Shown one piece after another: positions 1 to 7,855 of a DNA stretch of 14,751 nucleotides (positions within the stretch are counted from its first letter, which is position 1; every line of letters begins with the position of its first letter). The notes below the pieces were generated by a model. The model made no database searches. It saw only the letters and a list, made by a program, of their open reading frames with translations, and was not told the origin of the DNA. This DNA is from Acidimicrobiales bacterium (lineage in GTDB: Bacteria > Actinomycetota > Acidimicrobiia > Acidimicrobiales > Poriferisodalaceae). The translations under genes and the position numbers were made by a program. The stretch spans positions 1 through 14,751 of the forward strand of contig JASMKJ010000396.1 in the NCBI GenBank assembly GCA_030749275.1, read 5' to 3'.

Positions 1-1
1 G

Positions 2-763
2 ACGGCTGAATTGCAGAAAGCGCCTGAACGCCACGATCTTTCCTCGGTGCAGCGCGTTCTGATCGGTTCCGCACCTCTAACGGAGGCTCTTTTCGACGAT
101 GTTCAGAGGCTTTTCCCTCGTGCGTTGGTTACCAACGGCTACGGAACGACGGAAGCGGTTTTGGAGTTTGGGCCGCATCCTCAAAATCTTCCAAGACCAA
201 AAATTTCTCTGGGGTGTGAACATCCGAGTGTGCAACTGAAGTTGGTTGATCCAGACAGCGGAGCAGAATCCGACTATGGCGAGTTGTGGGTCAAATCCAG
301 GGGCGTCATGCTCGGCTATCACGGGCTGCCGGAAGCGAACGCCCAACGGCTAACCGATGGTTGGTATCACACCGGTGATTTGATGCGCCGCGACGGCGAA
401 GGTTGGTATTTCTTTGTTGGGCGTGTCGACGACATGTTCGTTTGCGCGGGCGAGAACATTTATCCCGATTCCGTCGAACAAATGCTGGAACGACACCCAG
501 CGGTGCATCAAGCGGTTGTTGTTCCAGTCAGAGATGAACTGAAGGGCCAACTGCCTACGGCCTTCATACGCAGTGAAGCCGGCAGCCACATAACTGTCGA
601 CGAAGTTAAACAGTACGCTCTGAACAACGGGCCGGCCTATGCCCACCCTCGCCACGTCTGGTTCGTTGATGAGATACCGCTCGCTTCGACCGCCAAAATC
701 GATCGAGCCGAACTCACCAGAAATGCTGAAGAATTAGTGCGCTCGGACACGGAGGCTCAATGA
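2..763 (+). CDS. Acyl-CoA synthetase / AMP-dependent ligase, C-terminal part (5' end outside window)
   Basis: This is the C-terminal ~250 residues of a class I adenylate-forming enzyme (ANL superfamily), which activates a carboxylic acid to an acyl-AMP and then usually to an acyl-CoA. Counting from the TTG at 11, the core motifs run in the family order: NGYGTTEA (A5-like), GELWVKSRGVMLGYH, WYHTGDL (A7), GRVDDMFVCAGENIYP (A8 hinge) and STAKIDRAEL near the end, whose Lys is in the place of the catalytic A10 lysine. The frame is open from base 2 and the N-terminal P-loop part is missing, so the gene begins before the window; the TTG at 11 is not taken as the true start. Its stop overlaps the next gene's start (ATGA), which implies one operon with translational coupling. 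The substrate cannot be read from this fragment; fatty, aromatic or other acids are all possible. Confidence 0.9.
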   Translation, partial: TAELQKAPERHDLSSVQRVLIGSAPLTEALFDDVQRLFPRALVTNGYGTTEAVLEFGPHPQNLPRPKISLGCEHPSVQLKLVDPDSGAESDYGELWVKSRGVMLGYHGLPEANAQRLTDGWYHTGDLMRRDGEGWYFFVGRVDDMFVCAGENIYPDSVEQMLERHPAVHQAVVVPVRDELKGQLPTAFIRSEAGSHITVDEVKQYALNNGPAYAHPRHVWFVDEIPLASTAKIDRAELTRNAEELVRSDTEAQ

Positions 764-1773
764 AAGCAATTGTTTTTGACGAACATGGACCGATTGACGT
801 GCTCGAGTATCGGGAGATTGAGGAGCCGCCCCTACAGCCAGGTCAAGTTCGTGTTGCGGTTCGTTCATGCTCGTTGAATTATCACGATGTCTTCACCCGT
901 CAAGGAATGCCGGGGATCAAGGTTCCATTGCCTGGTATCCCTGGCTGTGACTGTGCGGGAGTAGTAGCTGAACTGGCAGATGACGTGCAGGGTTGGGGCA
1001 TAGGTGACCGAGTTCTCGTCGACCCTGTTCGATACGAGGACGGGAAGCTATGGATGATCGGCGACACCCTGTGGGGCGCGTACGCGGAATATGTGGTTGT
1101 CACTGCTGAACAGTTGATTTCGCTTCCCGAAGAGGTCTCGTTCGATGATGCTGCATGCCTTCCAGTCGCTTACGGCACCGCACATCGGATGATGTTGACT
1201 CGAGGAGAAGTCACTGGTGATGATTCTGTTCTGATCTTGGGCGCAAGCGGCGGGGTCGGGACCAGCGCATTGTTGCTGGCGAAAATGTGTGGTGCATCGG
1301 TGATCGCTGCCGCTGGGACTGACGAAAAGTGTGAGCAATTAAAGGCGTTGGGAGCCGATGAAACAATCAATTACAGCACCACAGATTTCGTGAAGTACTG
1401 CCGTGAGAACACTGGAAGTCTCTTCAGTGGAGGCGGATACGACGTCGTGGTGAATTTCACGGGGGGTGACACATGGGCAAAGTCTCTCAAATGCGTCAAA
1501 CTCGGCGGCCGAGTCCTTACATGTGGAGCGACTGCCGGTTTTGATCCGCCAACCGACTTACGATTCATTTGGACTGCGGAAATGGACATCCGGGGGTCTA
1601 ACGGGTGGCAACGCAGCGATCTTGATCAACTACTTCACTTGACAAGAATCGGGGAGTTTTCTCCCGTAATCGACTCGCGGGTCGCTCTCAAAGAAGGCAT
1701 CGCTGCGCATCAGGCCCTCGAAGAACGCCGATTCTTCGGCAAAATCGTCATCAACGCCGATGCCACAGTCTGA
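760..1773 (+). CDS. MDR-family (zinc-type alcohol dehydrogenase/quinone reductase-like) NAD(P)-dependent oxidoreductase
   Basis: A 337-residue medium-chain dehydrogenase/reductase, the usual length for the family. The N-terminal GroES-like domain carries PGIPGCDCAGVV (about 58-69) and the Rossmann domain carries GASGGVG (161-167). The positions that normally bind catalytic zinc are changed: the usual Cys segment reads SCSLNYHDV (36-44) and the usual GHE is GCD (62-64). The structural zinc loop with its four cysteines is also missing: DPVRYEDG (88-95) runs almost directly to GAYAEYV. It is therefore probably a zinc-independent reductase of quinone- or enoyl-reductase type rather than a true alcohol dehydrogenase. 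The start is well supported by GGAGG at 751-755 and by the ATGA overlap with the acyl-CoA ligase, which suggests that both act on the same acyl substrate. It is not crotonyl-CoA carboxylase/reductase, which is much longer. The exact substrate is unknown. Confidence 0.85.
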   Translation: MKAIVFDEHGPIDVLEYREIEEPPLQPGQVRVAVRSCSLNYHDVFTRQGMPGIKVPLPGIPGCDCAGVVAELADDVQGWGIGDRVLVDPVRYEDGKLWMIGDTLWGAYAEYVVVTAEQLISLPEEVSFDDAACLPVAYGTAHRMMLTRGEVTGDDSVLILGASGGVGTSALLLAKMCGASVIAAAGTDEKCEQLKALGADETINYSTTDFVKYCRENTGSLFSGGGYDVVVNFTGGDTWAKSLKCVKLGGRVLTCGATAGFDPPTDLRFIWTAEMDIRGSNGWQRSDLDQLLHLTRIGEFSPVIDSRVALKEGIAAHQALEERRFFGKIVINADATV

Positions 1774-1780
1774 ACGAAAT

Positions 1781-2683
1781 TTACGAAATTAGACGGGGAA
1801 TTCTTTCGGTTTGATGTGAATAGGGGAACTCATCCGCAAACCCTGCCAAGAATTTGAACATTTCTGGATCATCGCAATCATCAGCTAGTTCTTGGGGAAA
1901 CAGGTTCTTGATGTCGTCTTGGGGTAGCACCATGTAGTGCCGGAAATAGTTGGCAATCGACAACCTCATGCCTTCAGTCAAACGAGGAAAAGCTCCGTGC
2001 CATGTAGCGCCGTGGAAAACGATGAGGGATCCTGCTGGGGCTTCCACTGGTACTGCCAACTCAACCGCCTCAGGGAAGCGCGGTGGCTCCATGCGACGGT
2101 GGGATCCCGGGACATACGCCAACGCTCCCTCATCTCGGCTGTAGTCGGTGATGCACCAGTTGGTGTTTGCAGTCAGCGCATTTCGCCCCCACGGGCGCGG
2201 TACCGCCATTTGGTCACAGTGCAAGCCGAGATTGCGTCCATATCCAAACTCTCCCTGCCACTTGATAAACGCGTTATGACTACTAAAGCGCGTAGCGTTT
2301 TGGCCTATCAGGTGACGGATCAGTGCCACAGCCACCGGGTTGATGGCCAGGTCACGGAACAGGCGATCTCGCACACATAGTTGTTGCACCAGGAATTGGG
2401 TTGGCTCGCCATGGTCTCCACTGAAGCGAGCTATCACGTTCTCATCAGGACTCATCGTGAGGGGAGCCTGCGGGCCTTTATTGAGAGAGAAGCCACATCC
2501 GACTATTTGCTCAGCTTCGAGCAGCAACTGTTCACCAATGGCTCGGATAGTCCCCGCTTCGATTCCGGTTTTTTCGGGCGGAACGACACACAGGCCGTCC
2601 ACTTCGAGCTGCAGAACAAACGGTTCAAGTTCAAGTTCTTGAATTTGTGAACTCAATCGGGTTTGCAGTGGCGTTGTCTCCAT
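1781..2683 (-). CDS. Phytanoyl-CoA dioxygenase (PhyH) family Fe(II)/2-oxoglutarate oxygenase
   Basis: A 300-residue cupin-fold oxygenase of the PhyH family, which hydroxylates (or halogenates) small molecules using Fe(II), oxygen and 2-oxoglutarate. The metal triad is visible: H155-C-D157 in LGLHCDQ and the distal His in FHGATWHGAF (H229); R240 in GMRLSIANY is in the place that binds the 2-oxoglutarate carboxylate. Length and motif spacing match complete members. The His-x-Asp rather than His-x-Gly form favours hydroxylase over halogenase activity. The gene converges with the MDR reductase, with only 7 bases between the stops, and lies 43 bases downstream of the adaptor-like gene on the same strand. 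A perfect inverted repeat sits directly before the ATG, and the Shine-Dalgarno match is weak. PhyH proteins act on very diverse substrates, and nothing here fixes which one. Confidence 0.88.
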   Translation of the reverse strand: METTPLQTRLSSQIQELELEPFVLQLEVDGLCVVPPEKTGIEAGTIRAIGEQLLLEAEQIVGCGFSLNKGPQAPLTMSPDENVIARFSGDHGEPTQFLVQQLCVRDRLFRDLAINPVAVALIRHLIGQNATRFSSHNAFIKWQGEFGYGRNLGLHCDQMAVPRPWGRNALTANTNWCITDYSRDEGALAYVPGSHRRMEPPRFPEAVELAVPVEAPAGSLIVFHGATWHGAFPRLTEGMRLSIANYFRHYMVLPQDDIKNLFPQELADDCDDPEMFKFLAGFADEFPYSHQTERIPRLIS

Positions 2684-2684
2684 G

Positions 2685-2703
2685 GAACGAACCTAGCTCG
2701 TTC
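2685..2703. repeat. Perfect 6-bp inverted repeat just before the PhyH start
   Basis: GAACGA (2685-2690) and TCGTTC (2698-2703) are perfect complements separated by 7 bases. The repeat ends one base from the ATG of the PhyH-family gene on the minus strand, where its ribosome binding site should lie. It could be an operator half-site pair or an mRNA hairpin limiting initiation. A 6-bp match of this kind can occur by chance. Confidence 0.4.
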
Positions 2704-2726
2704 TGTTCACCGCTTGTCCCCTACTC

Positions 2727-3380
2727 CTACGGATCGAGGAGAACCGAAAGCACGCTCCCACCTTCGACTACGTCACCGGGTGCAACGTGAAGCGCCGCTA
2801 TTTGGACTGCTCCGGGTCGAAAGATCACGTCGCCGTGTTTAACAACGCCGGTGGAGGTCATCCCGAGAGACAACTGCCACGATCGAACAGACGACTCCGT
2901 GAGCGGGGTGACGTGATGATCGACGGTGAGATCCGTGGGGTCACCCGTCACAGCTTCGTCGGCCACATGGCCAAAATTCACCAAGTTTCGCTCCAATTGA
3001 GCGACATCGGGACCATCGCTGATTTTGTAGGCGATATCTCGATGCATCGGTAGTGATCCCTTCATCAAAATGACGGGTTTGTGGTCGACGGCGTATAGCG
3101 CAGTTCCGAACTCAATCAAATCGCCTGGTTTGGGGAGCCAAGTGATGGTCCCCGACGCAGCGTTACTGAGTCGTTGGGACGGCCCTTCAAGAACAGTGGC
3201 CTGGGTCACCTTCGATGGTTGGTCTTGACTCTTGCTGGGCGTTATAACTCTGCTGGAAAGGGGCGTCGCTACCTCTGGGGTGTCGGGCTTTTTGGGTGTT
3301 CCCGAAATTCCTATGATGATGACAACGACGCAGGCGATGCTCAACAGCAGTACAACGATCGCGGTCAGGGTATTTCTCAT
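2727..3380 (-). CDS. Membrane-anchored peptidoglycan-binding/efflux-adaptor-like protein, C-terminally short
   Basis: Taken from the ATG at 3380 the protein has 217 residues. Residues 7-25 form one strong hydrophobic segment (TAIVVLLLSIACVVVIIIG), a signal anchor that would place the rest outside the membrane. A Ser/Pro/Thr-rich linker follows. Residues about 77-115 (GTITWLPKPGD, GTALYAVDHKPVILMKG) match the lipoyl/HlyD-like part of actinobacterial adaptor proteins. Residues about 123-182 (GPDVAQLERNLVNFGH, SVRSWQLSLGMTSTGVV) form a PG_binding_1-like domain. In the familiar proteins a longer C-terminal barrel part follows; here the protein stops soon after GDVVEGGSVL. No ABC or RND transporter gene is beside it. 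The frame stays open to an ATG at 3518, but residues 1-46 of that longer form look unlike a signal sequence and would overlap the mazG-like start, so I prefer 3380. Neither start has a good Shine-Dalgarno sequence. Confidence 0.65.
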   Translation of the reverse strand: MRNTLTAIVVLLLSIACVVVIIIGISGTPKKPDTPEVATPLSSRVITPSKSQDQPSKVTQATVLEGPSQRLSNAASGTITWLPKPGDLIEFGTALYAVDHKPVILMKGSLPMHRDIAYKISDGPDVAQLERNLVNFGHVADEAVTGDPTDLTVDHHVTPLTESSVRSWQLSLGMTSTGVVKHGDVIFRPGAVQIAALHVAPGDVVEGGSVLSVLLDP

Positions 3381-3512
3381 CTGTGGTCGCACCCGGTGAT
3401 GTGGTTCAAGGCCTACAAGACTAGGGGTAAATCGTCGTTGGCACAGTTCCACCGCTTGATGCCTCGAACCGGGATGGCGGCGCCTGTTGATTTTGGGATC
3501 TAACGTCAGTTT

Positions 3513-4858
<1,346 letters not shown>

Positions 4859-4893
4859 TCACGCAGTACGCCAGCGCGAATTTCGGAGGCTTG

Positions 4894-6105
4894 TCAGTCC
4901 AGGCCGTAAGCGGTGTGGAGCGCTGCGGTGGCTCGATCTACGTCTTCTTCGGCTATGACGCAGCTAATGCGGATGGGAGACGTGGCAATCATCTCGATGT
5001 TGACATCATTTTCCGCAAGGGTTTCGAACATTGTCGCCGCGACCCCTGGGTTTGATGCCATTCCCGCACCCACTACCGACACACGGCCCAGTTGAACATC
5101 TGCCATGACACCCGAAAACCCCAAACTTGCTGCAAGGCTTTCACAGGTCGAGGTGGCAACTTCCACATCTTCCAAGGGCACAGTGAATGAAATATCGGTG
5201 CGATCACTCTCGCTAACGTTTTGCACAATCATGTCAACGTTGATGGCCGCATCCGCAAGGGTGCGGAAAACCTTGGCAGCGAGTCCAGGCTCGTCTCGAA
5301 CACCGCTCAAGGTCACTTTTGCCTGACTGGTGTCGGGCACTATCCCTTTAATAACTGCTCTTTCCATATCAGGGGCCTCCTCAAGCACCCACGTCCCGGG
5401 TTCCCAGGTAAAGGCTGAACGGACATGCAGTGGCACGCCAAACGCTCGCGCTACTTCAACCGAGCGCATAACCGGTTTGGGGCAACCTACTGCCGTCATT
5501 TCCAGTAGTTCGTCGAAAGAAATCGATTCCATCCGTTTCGCAGTCGGGCAGACTCGCGGATCCGTCGTAAAAACGCCAGAAACGTCGGTGTACAACTCAC
5601 ACGCATCGGCTCCAAGACCATGGGCGAGTGCAACCGCTGTGGTATCCGAACCGCCTCGACCCAGAAAGGTGACGTTGTTATCGGTTGACATGCCCTGCGC
5701 GCCAGCTACGACTGCCACTCGTCCCTTCTTCACCGAGTCAAGCACTCTGTGGGGATCGACGGACAAAATCTTTGCGCTGCCATGGTTGTCATCAGTCTCG
5801 AATCCCGCCTGACTTCCCGTGAAGGAATCCGCGGGAACGCCTGCGGCGTCAAGAGCCATGCACATAAGCGCTATCGACTTGCGCTCTCCGGCGGTGATGA
5901 GCATGTCCAGCTCTCGTCCGGGCGGCTGTTCATTGACTTCGTCGGCGAGACGAAGCAACGCATCGGTCTCTTTGCCCATAGCACTCACGACCAAAACAAC
6001 GTCATCACCGCGGCTTCGCGTCCGCTTGACGTGATCAGCTACCTCGCGCATGCGGTCAGCGTCAGCGACAGAGGTACCTCCGAATTTTTGAACAACGAGT
6101 GCCAC
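4894..6105 (-). CDS. lysC: Aspartate kinase (alpha subunit, with internal beta start predicted)
   Basis: A 403-residue aspartokinase that phosphorylates L-aspartate with ATP in the first and controlling step of the aspartate pathway. KFGGTSV (7-13) is the family signature; GRGGSDTTAVALA (149-161) and TDVSGVFTTDPR (173-184) complete the kinase domain. The C-terminal third holds the paired ACT domains, which in relatives bind lysine and/or threonine for feedback inhibition. The start is GTG, giving MALVVQKFGGTSV as in actinobacterial relatives. Residues 207-216 read GCPKPVMRSV, where relatives typically have a GAKVL-type segment of the same overall length; this is a local oddity. Codon 247 is an ATG with a strong Shine-Dalgarno sequence and may start a separate beta subunit. 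An inverted repeat lies 5 bases upstream of the GTG. The downstream partner is asd. Confidence 0.96.
   Translation of the reverse strand: MALVVQKFGGTSVADADRMREVADHVKRTRSRGDDVVLVVSAMGKETDALLRLADEVNEQPPGRELDMLITAGERKSIALMCMALDAAGVPADSFTGSQAGFETDDNHGSAKILSVDPHRVLDSVKKGRVAVVAGAQGMSTDNNVTFLGRGGSDTTAVALAHGLGADACELYTDVSGVFTTDPRVCPTAKRMESISFDELLEMTAVGCPKPVMRSVEVARAFGVPLHVRSAFTWEPGTWVLEEAPDMERAVIKGIVPDTSQAKVTLSGVRDEPGLAAKVFRTLADAAINVDMIVQNVSESDRTDISFTVPLEDVEVATSTCESLAASLGFSGVMADVQLGRVSVVGAGMASNPGVAATMFETLAENDVNIEMIATSPIRISCVIAEEDVDRATAALHTAYGLD
5365..5382 (-). promoter_or_regulatory. Internal Shine-Dalgarno and ATG inside lysC (putative beta-subunit start)
   Basis: On the minus strand GAGGAGG (5382 to 5376) is followed after 8 bases by an in-frame ATG (5367 to 5365), codon 247 of lysC. 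Translation from here would give a 157-residue protein, residues 247-403, made of the ACT regulatory domains only. In Corynebacterium glutamicum and Bacillus subtilis the aspartokinase beta subunit is made from such an internal start in the same reading frame. The motif and spacing are seen directly; its use is inferred. Confidence 0.65.
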
Positions 6106-6110
6106 AAGAT

Positions 6111-6127
6111 TTGAGGGTACCCCTCAA
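6111..6127. promoter_or_regulatory. Perfect 7-bp inverted repeat upstream of lysC
   Basis: TTGAGGG-TAC-CCCTCAA is a perfect inverted repeat with a 3-base centre, ending 5 bases before the lysC GTG on the minus strand. The only purine-rich Shine-Dalgarno-like string before that start (GAGGGG) lies in the repeat arm distal to the GTG. It could be an operator for a dimeric repressor or a hairpin controlling initiation. It lies in the 131-base region between the divergent lysC and cyclophilin genes, where I could not place convincing -10/-35 elements. Confidence 0.45.
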
Positions 6128-6236
6128 GCACCCCTAAGTCGTAGGTGATTTACAGTGTTGTCCATCTGGGCTTCCAGCCTCAACGTTGCTACCTTCATTG
6201 GCGAAGACCGTCGGTTAAGGAATTGTCGATCTAGTT

Positions 6237-7055
6237 ATGAGTAAGAACAAGCGTGAACGCCAACGAGCTCATCGTCAGGCTCAAGTAGAAGCAAGCGAAC
6301 GAGCCATAAAGAGTTCTAAACGAACCAAAGTTGTAATCCGGTGGGCCGCAATCGCGGCGGTCGTGGTGCTGGTTGCTTTCTTGTGGAGTTTGACTGGTGG
6401 AGGAAGCGACGATGAAACGTCAAGTGATGTCGCTTCAATTGGCGCTGAAACTCTTGGATTGGAGGGTTGCCCATCCGTAGATGGCTCATCAGAACGTCGC
6501 TTCCAGTTCGAGACACCACCCAAACTGTGCATCGATATTGGTCAGTTGTACTCAGCGAAATTCGACACTGACCTCGGAGAGTTCACTGTTGTTCTCGATC
6601 CGACAATGGATTCTCGAAGCGTTAACAATTTCATTTTCCTGGCGCGCCACGGCGCATACGACGGAACGATTTTTCATCGAGTCATTGACCAGTTCGTCAT
6701 TCAGGGCGGTGATGTCGAAGGTTTGAACGGCAGAGGAGGGCCCGGCTACAAATTCACCGGCGCCTATGGGCCAGAAGAGGGATACCTTGTGGGCTCTTTG
6801 GCTATGGCCAATCAGGGAACGCCAAACACCAATGGGTCTCAGTTTTTCGTTGTGACTGGTCCATTCGGGGCTGCTTTGGACTCAAACTATTCGCTGATGG
6901 GTCATGTCATAGTTGGTCTTGACGTGGCTTTGGCGATCCAAGCGGTTGAGACTGACTCGGCGGATCTACCTTTGAATCCAGTGTCAATTGCCTCTATATC
7001 TGTCTCTGAGGCGACTTCACTGCAGATAGATGCCTACAAGGATTTGACTGAATAG
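6237..7055 (+). CDS. Membrane-anchored cyclophilin-type peptidyl-prolyl isomerase
   Basis: A 272-residue protein with a very basic N-terminus (MSKNKRERQR...), one transmembrane segment at about 34-52 (IRWAAIAAVVVLVAFLW), a short acidic linker, and a cyclophilin domain from about 103 to the C-terminus. The basic-in topology puts the isomerase domain outside the cytoplasmic membrane, where it would assist folding of exported proteins. Active-site motifs are present: FHRVIDQFVIQGGD (146-159; R148, F153 and Q156 match the catalytic Arg, Phe and Gln) and NGSQFFV (199-205). The tryptophan that binds cyclosporin in human cyclophilin A has no evident counterpart, as is common in bacteria. The ATG gives a sensible anchor; the nearest AAGGA is about 16 bases upstream, which is far. 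The gene is followed after 29 bases by aat on the same strand. Confidence 0.92.
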   Translation: MSKNKRERQRAHRQAQVEASERAIKSSKRTKVVIRWAAIAAVVVLVAFLWSLTGGGSDDETSSDVASIGAETLGLEGCPSVDGSSERRFQFETPPKLCIDIGQLYSAKFDTDLGEFTVVLDPTMDSRSVNNFIFLARHGAYDGTIFHRVIDQFVIQGGDVEGLNGRGGPGYKFTGAYGPEEGYLVGSLAMANQGTPNTNGSQFFVVTGPFGAALDSNYSLMGHVIVGLDVALAIQAVETDSADLPLNPVSIASISVSEATSLQIDAYKDLTE

Positions 7056-7084
7056 GCATTCCGCTTTGAGTAAGACGACTACTA

Positions 7085-7810
7085 ATGCGTATGCTCACCA
7101 GTATGCGCGGGGACACTTTGACCGGACCAGTTGAGCCAGAGGCCAGTATCTGGACCTTTCCACCTGCCCATACTGCTGATGAAAATGGGCTCGTCGGGGC
7201 GGGGGCAGACTTGGAACCGGGCACCCTGCTCTCTGCGTACGGTTCGGGGCTATTCCCGATGCCACTGGGCGACACCTTAGGTTGGTGGTCTCCTGACCCG
7301 AGAGGCGTACTCCCTCTTTCGTATCTACGAGTTGGTAGGTCGCTTCGCCGAGCATGTCGTGATTTCGATATCCGGGTGGATCACGCTTTCGATCAGGTAA
7401 TCGACGCTTGCGCAAGCCCGGTGCGTCCACATGGGTGGATCGACGCGAACATACGTGAGGCCTATTTGGAACTCCATCGCCTCGGTTGGGCGCACAGTGT
7501 GGAGACTTGGCAAGACGATGAGTTGGTGGGTGGCCTCTATGGGGTCGCCATAGGGGCTTTCTTCGCGGGCGAATCAATGTTTCATTCCGTTCCTAATGCG
7601 TCAAAGGTCGCTCTCGTCGCGCTAGTTGACGCGATGAAAGTAACTGGGGGTGCACTGATCGATGTCCAATGGAACACTCCTCATCTCGAAAGTCTGGGGG
7701 CGGTTGAAATCGGGCGCGACGACTACTTGGAACTGTTGGGAGAAGCAGTCGATCGACCACTTGCCGAGGTCTGGGCTCGGCCCATGAATTTCACTTTGCT
7801 TGACGATTGA
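7085..7810 (+). CDS. aat: Leucyl/phenylalanyl-tRNA-protein transferase
   Basis: A 241-residue Aat, full length for the family. It transfers Leu or Phe from aminoacyl-tRNA to the N-terminus of proteins that begin with Arg or Lys, marking them for ClpS/ClpAP-type degradation by the N-end rule; cytoplasmic. Diagnostic segments run in order: GLVGAGADLEPGTLLSAY (35-52), WWSPDPRGVLPL (67-78), AHSVETW (136-142), LVGGLYGVAIGAFFAGESMFH (147-167), NASKVAL (171-177) and LIDVQWNTPHLESLGAVEIG (191-210). D193 and Q195 match the catalytic Asp/Gln pair in the E. coli LIDCQ segment. Three in-frame Met codons (1, 3 and 7) lie close together without a clear Shine-Dalgarno sequence, so the exact start is uncertain by up to 18 bases. 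It probably shares a transcript with the cyclophilin gene; the two have no evident shared function. Confidence 0.95.
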   Translation: MRMLTSMRGDTLTGPVEPEASIWTFPPAHTADENGLVGAGADLEPGTLLSAYGSGLFPMPLGDTLGWWSPDPRGVLPLSYLRVGRSLRRACRDFDIRVDHAFDQVIDACASPVRPHGWIDANIREAYLELHRLGWAHSVETWQDDELVGGLYGVAIGAFFAGESMFHSVPNASKVALVALVDAMKVTGGALIDVQWNTPHLESLGAVEIGRDDYLELLGEAVDRPLAEVWARPMNFTLLDD

Positions 7811-7826
7811 GCGCTCGCGTTAGACC
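7800..7826 (+). promoter_or_regulatory. Candidate promoter for the meaA-type gene
   Basis: TTGACG (7800-7805) overlaps the end of aat and is followed after 15 bases by TAGACC (7821-7826), a plausible actinobacterial -35/-10 pair with a short spacer. TAGGCT at 7828-7833 is an alternative -10. The placement would start transcription just upstream of the mutase ribosome binding site GAGGAG (7845-7850). This is a weak, eye-based call. Confidence 0.25.
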
Positions 7827-7855
7827 CTAGGCTCAACTCAGAGCGAGGAGTCCGT

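Noticed and set aside
760..1773. Crotonyl-CoA carboxylase/reductase as partner of the mutase
   Set aside because: Ccr is an MDR protein too but is over 400 residues long with extra insertions; this 337-residue protein lacks them.
3440..3512. tRNA-like stretch on the minus strand (GGTTCGAGG near 3465)
   Set aside because: The five bases on each side of the TTCGAGG loop do not pair, and no acceptor or anticodon arm could be formed.
5749..6114. Long plus-strand ORF of 121 codons opposite lysC
   Set aside because: It lies wholly within the well-supported lysC gene region, has no recognisable domain and no ribosome binding site; it is an antisense shadow. The same holds for the plus-strand ORFs at 1937-2380, 9995-10438 and 12860-13207.
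6128..6236. Promoters for the divergent lysC and cyclophilin genes
   Set aside because: The region must hold them, but no -35/-10 pair with reasonable spacing stood out on either strand, so no site is claimed.
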